Assembly: GCA_951640195.1 (NCBI GenBank)
Contig: OX621173.1
Location: 1,839,780-1,903,779 of the forward strand
Origin: Porpolomopsis calyptriformis
Taxonomy: Eukaryota; Basidiomycota; Agaricomycetes; Agaricales; Hygrophoraceae
Length of the DNA: 64,000 nucleotides
Reading direction: 5' to 3'
Translations under genes and position numbers: made by a program
In this document: positions 46,947-58,761 of the stretch, one piece after another
Numbering within the stretch: the stretch's first letter is position 1
Layout of the letters: each line of letters opens with the position of its first letter
The notes under the pieces: model-generated
What the model saw: the letters and a program-made list of their open reading frames with translations, nothing else
Database searches by the model: none
What the model was told of the DNA's origin: nothing

Positions 46947-47480
46947 TTGGGTTCTACCATGATTGCCAACCAAACATTTTGGTCAAATACAATCAGCAAA
47001 ATGTCGCCATCCAGCTACAAGTCAACGAGTCCAGCAGTGGACGTTCCACTAGCAGATGCTATCTGGTTGAACCAGGTGACTATCTATCTTCACGCATCGA
47101 TCTTTCTCTGTTGATATTTCGCCTCAGGAGAATGACATCGAGCAACGCTGGTCTCGATCTGAGGGAAGATTTCCCATTCCGCGAAAGCCTCGTTCAGATA
47201 CCTACATCTTTTGGATACCGGCCACGATCGTTAACAAGGGTTCTTAATCTCCCTGATCACCGCGACCAAGCAGAGTGCGAAACTAAGGTCTGCAAGACTA
47301 CATTCATCGGACTTTCCTTCACGAGGAAATCTTCAACATCCAATGCTAGGACTTGGGGTCTTTCACTACGGCAGATGGCAAAACTCGTCAAAGATACCAT
47401 TGACGTCAAGCCAATACATCAGTTGTTGGCCTCTTGCTCTCGCTCATTCGACATCGTCTATGAAACAAGCGCGAAAAGTA
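46947..47480 (+). repeat. Right copy of the direct repeat bracketing the effector-like block
   Basis: Matches 37971-38395 in direct orientation and is longer. It has an open frame (46979-47506) with LLIFRLRRMTSSNAGLDL and LSLRQMAKLVKDTIDVKPIH, but no family is recognised. Confidence 0.75.
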
Positions 47481-47781
47481 GAGGTAGGACTTGCCCCGAC
47501 GAATAATTCGATGGGAGTCTAACCTGATCTCTTACCAAGAACAATAGGTGGCCACCACCTTCGCTACCAGTTGTATCAGGACTTTGAGATCTATACTCCC
47601 CTCCTGTTCCTTGACCCAGAAATACACCGGGGATCGTTCGAACCATCGAGTTAAAGATTCGGTACGATTATAGGAGCAGCTCCTCCTCGACCGAACTTTG
47701 CTCCTTGACAACAGATCAAGAAATAGAGTCAGCCTCGAGGCAGCCGTGCCAAAATTCAATCCGAGACCATCATTAGAAATT

Positions 47782-49335
47782 CCCTTCGCCCATCGAATTC
47801 CCAAAAGCTACGGGGAAACTCAACAGCCTCTCTAGTTAAACAGCGCGAATGGAACAGGGTCAAGACTAGCCTGCCGGTTCAAAGTCGTTGCTTGCGCAGG
47901 TTATGCTGTGAAAAGGAAATCTGGCATATGGGTAATAGGAGAACGTTAATGCTCCGACTTATAGCTGCAAATCCCAATCAGTTCGATAACTGGAGGCTAT
48001 GGTTATGGTCAAACAAACCATTGACTCTTGTTCGATGCAGAGAACTTGGTGGTTAACCCAAGCCGAGGATTCCGTCTAATGGGTCAATTGCGACGGTCAA
48101 CTTTTGTGGGATTGACGACATCTCATCTAGTCAGACTGGCAAGACGCTCGCTTGACGACGTCCTCTTCACTTCTTTCGTGGTTCATCATAGGTTGCGAAG
48201 TATACAATGGGTGTCACGCCAATGCGGCAAATATATCCCGGCACTGGCTGCCGCTTTTGTCAAGGTCAATTTTTGTCAGGTCTGAGGAGGCGGTCTCGCT
48301 CAGAGTCTTCTCAGTTACGTTGAGATGCCAATTGTCATGATACCAATAGAGGAGTCATAGCTTGTCTCGTAACTGTAAAGTCTAGCTTGATTGCTTGAGA
48401 CAGAGGCGCATAGACAACGCGTCTTCTCCATCTCCATCTAAGTAAAAAAGGTTGGCCGGTTGCTCATCGTGAAAAGGGGCAGATCGCACTCACAATATTT
48501 CTTTTCCACAGAAGCGACTTCAAACCCGAGTGCATCCTTGTACAAACCGATGGCAGCCTTGTTTGATTTTCGCACGTGCAAAGTAACATATGATGCTTTG
48601 TGAACAGTTGACATGGCCTCCTCTGCCCGTCGGGGGTTAAGCGACCAGGAGAAGAAGAAAAAAACAAAAGGGATGTGTGCTCACGGGAGAGAATCATCAG
48701 TTTCTTTGCCAGCCCTAGGCGCCTGTACGATCGCAGGACGGATATCGAATTGACGTGTCCTGTAACCTCGCCGCCGGGTTCAGTTTTTTCATCCTCTCTA
48801 CGAAATGAGTTGTGAGTCGTAGATCGGGTTGGATATCCTTTCCCGGGGAGAGACCTACATTCTGGCGAGGACGTATCCCACGATCCTACCTTTGTGATCT
48901 TCTGCTACGAATGAGAGGCGTGGCCAAGTCAGAATATGATACATCCCTGTTCGGCCGACCGATGGTTTATATCGAGGGGATGAGGTAGAAAAGCAAAAAA
49001 AAAAAATCACGCACAAAACTTCATCACGTAGTTTTCCGCTGGCAAAAAAGAAACAGGCCACGATCAGTCAGTCCCGTAAAGACAGGCGGCGGGAGCAAAA
49101 GTAAACGATAGTACGGAGGTTCTGCAGATTCCCCGCTTGCATGCCCATGAGATCATCGACCTGTGTAAATTTCGTGTCATAAAATGGATTTTCCCTTGAC
49201 TCGTCCTGAGGATGCGAACTCGAGCTAATCGAATATTCATTTGTAGACTCTTGGAGGTGACGTCCAATGCTTGCCGTAGGAAGTCGCGTTTGAGTCGGTG
49301 ATAGAAGTGTGTCGAGTACACGTCCGAAACGCACC
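47782..49335 (-). repeat. Arm B of the 1.5 kb inverted repeat (NAA10 region)
   Basis: Inverted homologue of 41236-42779, CpG-rich and carrying the intact gene. About 5.0 kb of spacer, with the Crinkler and nuclease-kinase genes, separates the arms. Confidence 0.85.
48382..49240 (-). CDS. naa10: N-alpha-acetyltransferase catalytic subunit, intact copy
   Basis: Seven exons: 49240-49220, 49160-49115, 49038-49015, 48946-48859, 48797-48685, 48622-48494 and 48437-48382, in frame to 158 aa. It begins [15 protein letters not shown] and contains [69 protein letters not shown] and [15 protein letters not shown], matching NAA10/ARD1 throughout. RRLGLA is the acetyl-CoA binding loop of the GNAT fold. 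With NAA15 it forms the ribosome-associated NatA complex, which acetylates N termini after Met removal. The short first exon uses a GTTCGC donor. W replaces the usual Tyr before MYHILTW. It should be the functional copy. Confidence 0.86.
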
Positions 49336-49787
49336 ACACGCACTCTGAGATAATCAAAATGCAAGTTCTCGACAATATATATTGCATGCCTTTAAAATGC
49401 GCCGTAGAAACAGTACATATTCCCAAAAGGTGGAGTGTGATAGCGTACATATATCAAACATGACTTGTTAAGAGCGGGAGACGTATATAGCGCGAATGAG
49501 GGCATCGTGTGGTATGACGCTCGGTGCTTCGAAGTTTATGTGCAAATAAGAATACAAGATTCGAGCACGATATGGACAACCCTAATATCGATAGTCCGAG
49601 AGAGAGGATAGCAGCAGCGGGGGACGACGCCTGAGGGCGTCCCAGTTGGTCTTTCTCTTTTTGTTTTTGATACATGAGCGGCAGTATGGTCGCCGCAGAT
49701 CGAGGCGAAACATTTGCAGTCAAGAGAGAACAGAAGGAAAGGACGAGAGACGGATAAGACTGGTTATTGACGTCGACGTAAAATGAA

Positions 49788-51890
49788 TCAGAGGGGAGGG
49801 TTCGAGAACGAGTATAGGTAGCTATCTGAGCTCGTTTCGGTTTCGGTAGTAGACGTGTTTGATGGCTCCCCGACGGCAAAAGTATTATTCAAGCCGACCG
49901 AAGAGTATTCATGAAGGCCTCTCATCGAACTCATCGCGCGATTATCCCCGTCTGTCCGTTCGTACCAGCCGAACTGGGGATCGATGCGATACGCCGAGGA
50001 GGCTTCAGAAGAAGCACTTGGACTGGTGGTACTTTGGCTCGCGCCGGGCGAGTTGCTCCAGTTATCGGCGAAGTTCCCTTGGCCTTGTAAAGTAAGGGGT
50101 GGGGAAGCAAATGATGAACGACGAGACTCGATCGGATACCTCATGGGCGCATTGTCCCCATCCCAACCTTCGAGAGTCGAGTAGGATGACACTTGAGGAT
50201 TATATCTGTACACTGCGTAGGTCATGCCTAAGTCGGCCGCCTGCCCTACTTGCCGTCCTCCTCCTCTGGAAATAGAGCTGCTGCCGGAAGGTACCTGGAC
50301 GGTATAAATTTCCTTAAAGTTGGAGGAGGAGGGGGTAGGATTTGCTGAGTCGTAGCTAAATCCTGCGGTCGTAGACAGCGAGAATGGCACGGGAACGACA
50401 GGACAAGAGTGAGGGAGAACCTATGTAATAAAACAGGCGATTTTAGCAACATGGCCATCACGTGTTTTACATGGACTGCCTGAAACTTACATCATTCCAA
50501 CGTGTAGATGCCCCATCGGCGAAAGTTAAGTGAGGTGAACGGGAAGATAACACACAATCTAGGGTGTCGTTGATGTCATCACGTCGCACGGAAGCCTCGT
50601 GTTGTCTTTGATACCCGAGAGGTCCAGATAGCGGCTGATGAATGATAGCTGTGGTCAAGGGAAAAGAGACCGTTTCGCGGCGACTGTGAGTTGCTATTGC
50701 TGAGGGGGAGGGGACGATGTCAGGGCATGGACAACGAGTACGAGATGCCGGCGCAGACAGGGATCTCCTGAACATGGAGGTAAGAGGAACTTTGAACCGT
50801 CCATCGTGCGCGGAATCGGGGGTCTTGGAGCGTGTTTTGAAGCCATCCTCAGTAGGTGTTGAATCAGCCGGATCTAGTTTATTTGTCGTCGGTCCATCGT
50901 CCCTTGTCACCGGTCCTCTGTTTTCCACAAGCTTGGAATCGCCTTCGGAGATTTCAGATTCACCGCCCCTTGCTCGTTCCTCCCGCGCTAGTTCTTTGCT
51001 AAGGCGGCCGCGACCTTCCGCAGAACCCTTGCCGACTACTGTTTTACCCTTTGCCTTCGTTCTTCCCCCTTCCCACTCCTTAACGGCAGCCTCTAAGTCC
51101 GGCCCTTTCTTACCCTCTACTAGTAGATCCGCGATCTTTGCGCATCGTTGTTCCACACTGTTTTCGCTCCCATCTGCTTCTTCCTTGCTCTTTCGAGTTT
51201 GATGGTACCTTTTTTTACTGGTCCCTGGCCCATCTTTTACTTTGAGTTTCGCCATGGCGTTCGCACCAGGGCGGAAACGCCAGTCTGGGTACCGCTCCCT
51301 GTGCTCGGCTTGGGCGATCACTGCTTTCGCTTCCCATTGTTCCCTCTCCTCGCGAGAAAGGGTTTTCCAGTATCTGCCTGATGAAATATATGAATGAATT
51401 ATAATATGATACCGTTGCTCCTATAGCAACGAAGACTCACCGATTATTTTGGAAAGAGTGCTGTGATTGCCTTCGACTTTCCCAGGGACTCGCTTGCTTT
51501 TTATGAAGGAGGACCGGAAGAGAATGAAAGCATTAGGAGGGCGAGGGATGTAAGATGCATCTCGCTTCTTGCTATGAGATGCGCGTGAACTACTCGGGGA
51601 TGGGGCAGGATTGTCTTCGGGGTATGAAGGAGAGGCAGGGGGAGAAGAGAGAGTGGAGGACTCGGGGAGAACCTCAAAAGTGGTGGGTTCTGTGCTGCTG
51701 AAAGTGATGGGCCTCATATTGGCCAAGAAAGTGAAAGTCATGGACGGGTTTGGGTTGTCCACGAGAGGCGGCATGCCGTCTATAAGTGATTTGAATGATT
51801 GAGTTGTGATCGAACATGTGGATGTTGCGAAAGCTCACCGTCTTCTTCTGCTTCGTCGTAGACCATCTCATGATCCCGGATGGGAGGCAT
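49788..51890 (-). CDS. HMG-box transcription factor (MATA_HMG-like)
   Basis: Four exons join in frame: 51890-51839, 51779-51441, 51377-50491 and 50420-49788 (636 aa). The HMG box begins near residue 93 (YIPRPPNAFILFRSSFIKSK), continues HSTLSKIIG, crosses an intron into RYWKTLSREEREQWE and ends YPDWRFRPGANA. The box is interrupted by the intron exactly after KIIG, as in many basidiomycete genes. Flanks are Ser/Pro-rich; a charged Lys/Glu-rich stretch follows the box, and the C-terminal exon is Ser/Tyr/Gly-rich with no known domain. Likely a sequence-specific DNA-bending regulator. It is unlike the HMG gene at 16160 outside the box, so the two are not recent duplicates. Confidence 0.86.
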
Positions 51891-52826
51891 GGTTGGGGAA
51901 AATGAAGTGGTGGTCGAGAGTGAAGCGTGAACCCGGGTGGAACGTACCGAGGGAATAGATTTCGTATAGGCGATGGGGCTAGAGCGATTGAGAGTAGTCC
52001 CACTTCTGAACCTTCTCCTTTATTCTCGACTAGGAAAGTATCGTGGTTGGCTTTGATCAATTCCCACCAACAGTTCAGGTTCGCGTTCGTCACCAGGCCG
52101 CAGGAAACAATCTAGTTCAAGTAGAAGAGCCGATGACAGTGATGACAGCCACGACTCAGCACTCAGTAACATGCAAGGTCACTCGCATTGGCCGGAAATC
52201 TTGTTCTGGGGCGTGTCTTCCAATACAGGGAGTGGACGGCATGCCACGGATGGAAGAAAGGTCCCACGAGATAGGTCTGTGGCCCACACCTTGGCGGGCC
52301 ATTTCCGGTACCTCAAACATGGACACGAGCATGAATTATTGTCTTATGTCTGATTTTGACCTTACCCAACCCTCAGCAATAGAACGATGATACAATCCTT
52401 TCAAAACCGAGTCCTGTGACCCTACCTCGGCTAGTGTTGGAAATCCCCATCAACAACAGCGAGCACAGCAAAAAAATCCATGCCTCTGATAAATTGTCGG
52501 CCACCCTGAGCAAGCCGAAACACGTGTATCTGTACCCGCCGCGTCTAACTTGTCCGAACCTTCGACCGAGCTAAACAATAAATTTTTTTTTTCTCCTCTG
52601 AATTGTCTCCGATCTGAAATTTCTCATTCATATGTCCGTCGTCCTGGCACTTTGTTGGCTTTCAAATGTAGTCGGCTTCTCCCATTCGATTCGTAAATTA
52701 CGTCTCAATGCTTCAGTCTCGGTCGGGTGACAAAGGGTTCGACCCCATTAATGACCGAGAAGACCAAAAAGAAAAAAACAAATTTGATGGCTACATGATC
52801 AATATCATCGGCCGAAACTTTAGAGT
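51891..52826. other. Divergent intergenic region between the HMG-box gene and tRNA-Thr/POLG
   Basis: No gene is recognised. T runs occur around 52580. This region must hold the promoters of the HMG gene and, unless an exon is missed, of POLG. Confidence 0.45.
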
Positions 52827-52904
52827 GCCCGCTTAGCTCAGTGGTAGAGCGCGTCACTCGTATCAGACATGATGAGGTCAGTCGTTCAAATCGGCTAGTG
52901 GGCA
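52827..52904 (+). tRNA. tRNA-Thr (anticodon CGU) with a 6-nt intron
   Basis: All arms fold: acceptor GCCCGCT/AGTGGGC, D stem GCTC/GAGC with loop AGTGGTA, anticodon stem CGTCA/TGATG (one G-U pair), variable AGGTC, T stem AGTCG/CGGCT with loop TTCAAAT, and discriminator A. The anticodon loop is CTCGTA plus A, with intron TCAGAC at 52863-52868, between positions 37 and 38 as in nuclear tRNAs. The anticodon CGT at 52859-52861 reads ACG codons. A T run follows directly and would end Pol III transcription. Confidence 0.88.
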
Positions 52905-52920
52905 TTTTTTTTTTTCTTCA
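52905..52920 (+). terminator. Pol III T-run, also a possible splice acceptor tract
   Basis: A run of Ts follows the tRNA and continues into CTTCAG. It can end tRNA transcription, but it also has the form of a polypyrimidine tract plus acceptor just before the POLG ATG at 52929. Confidence 0.6.
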
Positions 52921-52928
52921 GACTCTTT

Positions 52929-55900
52929 ATGCGTAGGTTTGTGAGGACGCGCCGTGGTTTCCACAACACCTCAGTCTCCTTTGCTCGTAACCCCGACAAA
53001 CCTTCAACCCAAGAAGAGCCAGAAAATCATCCAAAACGCAATCCAGTCGGCGTTCAATTGCTTTCAAGAAAACTACACCGTCAGCTATTTCGAAATGCTC
53101 GCTTTCCAGCTCCACACCCTTCCTACGTCCGCATCGCTCGCGAACATCTCGAAATGCACCAACTCGATCCAACCCAAGCCTCCGTCCTTCCCAACACAGC
53201 GTTCACCCTCCCACCACTCCAGGGTCGTACACTAGATGAACACTTCCATCGCATTGGCACACGCGCAGCGCACCCATGGCGCACCTTAGCTACCACGTTC
53301 GCGTCATCCACCCTCCCGCCACAGCCAGACCACTGGGATACGCGTCAGTCTGGTTGGACAAAGTACTACTACCGCCCTGATGGCGCCAGTTTCTCGGAAC
53401 ACGTCCCATATCCAGCCGAGGATGAACAAGCGCTCGTGTTCGACGTCGAGACTATGCCAAATTACCACCCGTACGCCGTCCTCGCATGCGCTGCGTCTCA
53501 CACGGCTTGGTATGCCTGGATTTCTCCTTGGCTCCTTGGTGAATCCGATGACCCGGAACATCTCATACCCCTCGGTGGCGGTAGAGAGGTTGGAACTACT
53601 CCCCGCCTCGTGGTAGGTCATAATGTATCATACGACCGTGCGCGCATACGGGAAGAGTATAGCTTGGGTCAAACCTCCACCCGTTTTCTTGACACGATGG
53701 CCCTGCATGTCGCCGTAAGCGGGATCTCATCACATCAACGTCCTGCGTGGATTCGTCATCGTAAAGCGTTGGCAGACGAGAAAACAAGACTCGTGGAGGC
53801 TACCGAAATTGTTGACCTTATGCACAATCATAGTAAATGCCCGACACCCGAGGATGACATCAGCCCGCCGCAGCACTTGCGGCGGGTTCGTCGTGACATG
53901 GAGGAAAGTCTCCCGCAGCTTCTGACTGATGACGAGGAGGCAACCGGAGAAGGCGAGGCGGCGGCGAAAAGATGGGAAGACATAACATCGGCAAATTCAC
54001 TCGCGGATGTTGCTCTGCTTCACTGTGGAATAGAGGTGGACAAGGAAGTGCGGAACGACTTTATGACATCCACTCCTGCCGATATTCTTGAAAACTTGAC
54101 CGACTACCTTGACTATTGCGCGACGGACGTCAAAGTCACACATTCCGTATTCGCAAAGGTCTTACCTGCTTTCATCCTTGCGTGTCCTAGTCCTGTGTCG
54201 TTTGCCGGGGTATTATCGATGGGGTCGAGCTTTTTACCAGTTAATGAGACATGGAACGCGTACCTGGAGGAATCCGAGAGAGTGTATAAGGAACTCGAGG
54301 TACGGGTCAAGACGAGATTGAGGGATCTGGCGGAGGAGGCGAAGCAGATGATGGAGACTGGCCAATGGAAAAATGACGTATGGCTAAGTCAGTTGGACTG
54401 GACGCCCAAGGCGGCCAGCAAGTCAAGGGGTGTTTTTCCTCCCGATCAAGTACGCGTGTTATCCCTTTTCGATTTTTTCAAAATTCTTTTTACTGTTTTA
54501 TTTTACGATCCAGTCAGCTCCTCAAGATGGATCTCAACCTCCACCTCCATCGCTTTCGCCTGCACGGTTGTCGCCTTCACTTCTCCCTGCCTGGTACGCC
54601 CATCTCCTCTCGGATCCCCTGTCAAAGTCTGTGGTACAACGTACTCTCCCCCTCTTACTCAATCTCTCTTTTGATGGACACCCCCTCATCCATACACCTA
54701 TCGAAAAGTGGCACTTCCGTAGATCCCCACTGCCGTTGTCATCTCCTGTAGACCCTAGCACACTCGTTGAGCGCCTCCCAAGCGCCGGGAAGTCCAAAAC
54801 CGAACGTGTGCTCGGTCGCAAACACGGCCTCACCTATCTCCGCAACGGCAGGATGTCCGCAAACGATGAGAGCCTTGCTTTGGCCGTTTGCTCCTTACCT
54901 CATTTTGGTTCAGGTTCTTGCGAGGATCCGGACGAGAAGGAACTGGCCAAGCGTATTTTGGACCTTGCGAGGCGCACATACGAGTCTACGAACCAAACGA
55001 GAGTGAACGAGGACGTGTGGTTAAGCCAACTTGACTGGACGATGCTCGACCGTTCCCCCAGCCCCTGCCAAAAAAAGTCGAAAACAAAGGCGAATCGGAA
55101 ACACCCACCCGTGTTGTGGCCGAAATGGTACTGGGATCAGACCAGACCACGGAAGGACGTTCCACCTGGGACGCTCGACATCACTGCGCGTAATCGTGTC
55201 GCGCCGATATTGCTACGGCTTTCGTGGCTGGAGTGGCCGCTTTTTTACTCAAGGGAACATGGCTGGACTTTTCGTGTTTCTACTAATACCGCAATTGACA
55301 AAAATAATGGCATTAACGGTGTAGGTGAGCGCAATAACCAGGGTATGAAGAATTCAACATTCGTTCCCCGTGGCACATCGCTCGCGTTTCATGACCCGGC
55401 AGACAGCGCCTTGCAGGAGTCCAGTCTGCACGACGGCTTTGCGTTCTACAAATTACCACACAAGGATGGCGAGGCGGCAAACGTGGGCACACCCCTCGGG
55501 AAGACTTTTATCAAATACGCTATAGATGGGACATTGAAGAGCCCGGGTGATGAGGCTCGGGAAGCGCTGGAGATGAACGCCATGTGCAGTTACTGGATTA
55601 GCGCAAGAGATCGGATTCTTAATCAGATTGTTCTGTGGCAGAAGGATGGTTTGGATATTGGGTTTCCGAAGGGAGAGATCGAGGGTAAGGAAGGATCGGA
55701 AATGAGGACTGTAGAAGGAAAGCGAAAATGGGGGATGATACTACCGCAGGTGATTACGATGGGGACAGTCACGCGACGCGCTATTGAGAAGACTTGGTTG
55801 ACTGCAAGCAATGCGAAGTTAAACCGCGTTGGGTCAGAACTCAAAGCCATGGTCCGCGCACCACCTGGATACGCGATTGTCGGCGCAGATGTTGACTCTG

Positions 55901-57171
55901 AGGAGCTGTGGATCTCGAGTTGCATGGGAGACGCCCAGTTTGGTATGCATGGAGCGACTGCGATCGGTTGGATGACCCTTGAGGGGACCAAAGCCGCTGG
56001 GACGGACTTGCATTCAAAGACCGCCGCGATCCTAGGTATCTCTCGCGATCAAGCGAAGGTGTTCAATTATTCGAGGATATATGGAGCTGGGATGCGTCAT
56101 GCAGTATTATTGCTTCTACAGAGTAATGCCGGGATGGTGCAGGAGGAAGCGCAGAAGCTGGCAGAGAATCTGTACGCATCGACCAAAGGTCGGAACACGC
56201 ATCGAGTGGACCTGTTTGGCAAGAAGATATGGTTTGGCGGGACGGAGAGTTTTGTCTTTAACAAGCTTGAGGAAATCGCGATGTCGGACCACCCGCAGAC
56301 TCCGGCACTTGGGTGTGGGGTGACTCACGCGCTGTCGAAGGAGTACCTTCCCGCAGAGTACGGTGGGGATTACATGCCATCACGAATCAATTGGGTGGTA
56401 CAGTCTTCTGGCGTGGACTACCTGCATCTTCTTATTGTATCAATGGAACACCTTATCAAGAAGTACGATATCGATGCGCGATACCTCATCTCTGTGCACG
56501 ACGAACTGCGATATCTCGTTAAAGAGGCAGACCGATATCGTGCGGCTTTAGCTCTCCAAATCGCGAACTTGTGGACACGGTCCCTGTTCGCAATGAAACT
56601 AGGGATGGATGATCTACCCCGAGGCGTGGCCTTTTTTTCCGCCGTGGATGTGGACTGGGTGTTGAGGAAAGAGGTGGATATGCCGTGTGTAACCCCATCA
56701 CAGCCTGTACCGATCGCGTCCGGGGAACAGCTCGATATCACTGAGGTGCTGGCTAAGACAAGTGGGGGGTCGTTGTGGGCTGACGGGCGATCTATGGAGG
56801 AAAGTGACGGAGAGTGGACGGAACATGGTGAGCTTGAGGGATACAGTCCCGCTAATTTCACGGTGCACCGATCCCCTTCTGCGGCCTTTCTGCGCGCACA
56901 GGCGACTGCAGAGTTTGGCGAGGTGAAATATTTGGCGCAGCGGATATCTGGGCAAAAGTATGTTGACAATGTTAGTCCCCGGAAAGCTTTCGCGAAGAAG
57001 GGAGAGAAGGGCGGGAAAGCGAAGAAGAGAAAGATATTGCCAGTGGGTAATGGGGATGGGATGGATTGGTCGGAGGCTGTCGAGGAGATTATCACGACTG
57101 CGACAGAACTCACATGGTATGGGACCTGGTTCTGCTGTATTAACTTGCTTATGGTGCATTGCAGGCAGTGA
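52929..57171 (+). CDS. MIP1: Mitochondrial DNA polymerase gamma, with internal duplication
   Basis: Exons 52929-54449 and 54514-57171 (1392 aa; a 48-nt in-frame intron at 57117-57164 is likely, giving 1376). The start MRRFVRTRRGFHNTS is a basic mitochondrial presequence, and VGVQLLSRKLHRQLF is the family's N-terminal hallmark. Exonuclease residues: D172 and E174 (FDVET), N232 and D236 (GHNVSYD), D400 (YCATDV). Polymerase motifs: A with D966 (VGADVDSEELW), B with K1022 (DQAKVFNYSRIYGAG), C with D1170 and E1171 (SVHDELRYL). It replicates and proofreads mitochondrial DNA. The protein is longer than usual because the spacer is duplicated: WLSQLDWT occurs at 485 and 676, each followed by a PxWY and LxLSxxxxPL...W unit. 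All catalytic residues are intact. Confidence 0.9.
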
Positions 57172-57983
57172 AAAGGACATGCGTGGTGACGCAAATGGCT
57201 ATTCATGATCTGTTCTTTCGTTGGGATAGCTGCTTGCAATCTCGAAAATTCTGCTCCATTTGGACGTCAACCCGCCCCAAGTGTACCCTTCGGCACCGCC
57301 CAAAGGCGGTGCTTATAAGCCCAAACCTGCCTTCTGGGGTACACGGAACCTACTTCACCAACCCTTTTACCACAAGGGTACAAACGGCCGAGCGTAAATT
57401 AATCCACATCCCCCTACCCCCCCTGACCGTGCGGGTGGGTACTCTCTTAGCCGGGCGATCCTCGGGTGTTTTTTGACCGTCATAAAGTGAAAAATCCGTC
57501 TTTCGAGGACATGGAGGATAGCATTCAGATAAAAAGGTGGAGACAATATAAACACCAGTGACTTTAGAGCTGTTCCTAGATGGTTGAATGTCAGGACCTG
57601 TCATTGAACGGAGAACTATGATGTTAGTGTCGACGACGGATGGCTCAGAGCGAGCACATAGGATGGGTGTGAAGGAAAAAGCTAACGCGCAGCATCAGTC
57701 CTGAAGGTATTCGAGTTTCGGACAACGTCGACTGTTCAGAAGAATAGAGTGGTAATTTGTCCGTCATCGACTCTACGAGGTACAGCTAGAACTGACACCA
57801 GAATAATAACAGAACGGGGATCAAGATAGAGATACAAGATTTAGTCGGAGGAAGACAAGTGGGACAAAGGGTCCCATGTAATCTAAAATTCGAAGCAGAG
57901 GCTTCAGTCCAGGGAACAAAACGTCGAATCCGATACATTTCTTCAAGCCTCAAGCCTTGAGAGTTGTACGTCCGTGAACTCAA
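57172..57983. other. Intergenic between convergent POLG and DUF6699 gene 7
   Basis: No gene is recognised. A short hairpin (GCACCGCC, loop CAAA, GGCGGTGC, about 57294-57313) about 130 bp after the POLG stop may lie in its 3' UTR. Confidence 0.4.
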
Positions 57984-58761
57984 TCACAACACAGCTGGAG
58001 ACAAGTTAATGTCCCAGCGATGACCGTCTGCGGTTGGGCTCAAGCCCACGAAGAATAAATTTGGGAAGAGAAAGTCCATCCTTTTAATTCCATGAGCACG
58101 CTCAGCCGGATTTTTGGAGGTGCGTATATTAAACGCCACGGACGCCGCGGACTGCAAGGGTTGGGGAAAGTTTACGAATTCATCCTTCCCTACTCGACAG
58201 TGGAACGACTCGTACAACTTTGTGAGTACGTCGCGGACGGTTACTCCCGTGGAATTGGGTACCTCGATAGACCACCTCGGGAACCCTGGCAGGTTGATGT
58301 ACAGACACGAGGAGGGGAAAGCCGTTGCCAGTTCGTCCATCACGTTCGAGGGGAAAAACGGTCTGAAACGTATACTTGTGAAAGGCTGCACGAAATCTAA
58401 GAGGAGGCGGCCAGTAGGATCGAAATTTAATATAGGGTGCAGAGGCGGCTGGCCAGCTCTTGTGCTTCCAATGGGGGAGGCGAAACTCTCTGAAGATTTA
58501 TGTCAGTAATGAACAATGAGGTGGTGGTAGTCGAGCTGTACCACGATGCGAGAATCCGGCGCTCTGGATCGGACTACTGGGCAACGGGACAGCTAGGACG
58601 GGCGGCGCAACCGGGGTCCATCCGCCTGGATTGCGGGAAGAGGTTCCGGAGTTCATGGTAAAGTCAGACCACGCGGGTGAGTTGGTCAGGGAGGAAAATG
58701 GACTGTTTACTTTGGGGTAGACGTAGGAGTGAGTGGCTGGTGATGCCGCAGAGTAATGCAT
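57984..58761 (-). CDS. DUF6699 domain protein 7 (two exons)
   Basis: Exon 1 58761-58542 and exon 2 58489-57984, intron GTACAG...CTTCAG (52 nt); 241 aa. It starts MHYSAASPATHSYVYPKV and has a Ser/Pro-rich first part. The domain begins PPLHPILNFDPTGRLLLDF, then FPRWSIEV, VTVRDVLTKLYESFH and ends GIKRMDFLFPNLFFVGL. It is the only copy here with an intron close to the domain start and lies 20 kb from the main cluster, so it is probably an older paralogue. There is no signal peptide. Confidence 0.78.

Noticed and set aside
48028..48340. Plus-strand frames opposite the 3' flank of NAA10
   Set aside because: Although repeated in inverted copy A, the frames are not conserved between copies and lie antisense to non-coding flank.
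53864..53886. GC-rich hairpin (CCCGCCGCA and its complement)
   Set aside because: It lies inside POLG coding sequence and is explained by Pro/Arg codons.
49788..57171. Mating-type locus suggested by an HMG-box gene next to 'MIP1'
   Set aside because: The neighbour is DNA polymerase gamma (yeast name MIP1), not the mitochondrial intermediate peptidase linked to the homeodomain mating locus in Agaricomycetes. No homeodomain, pheromone or receptor gene is visible.
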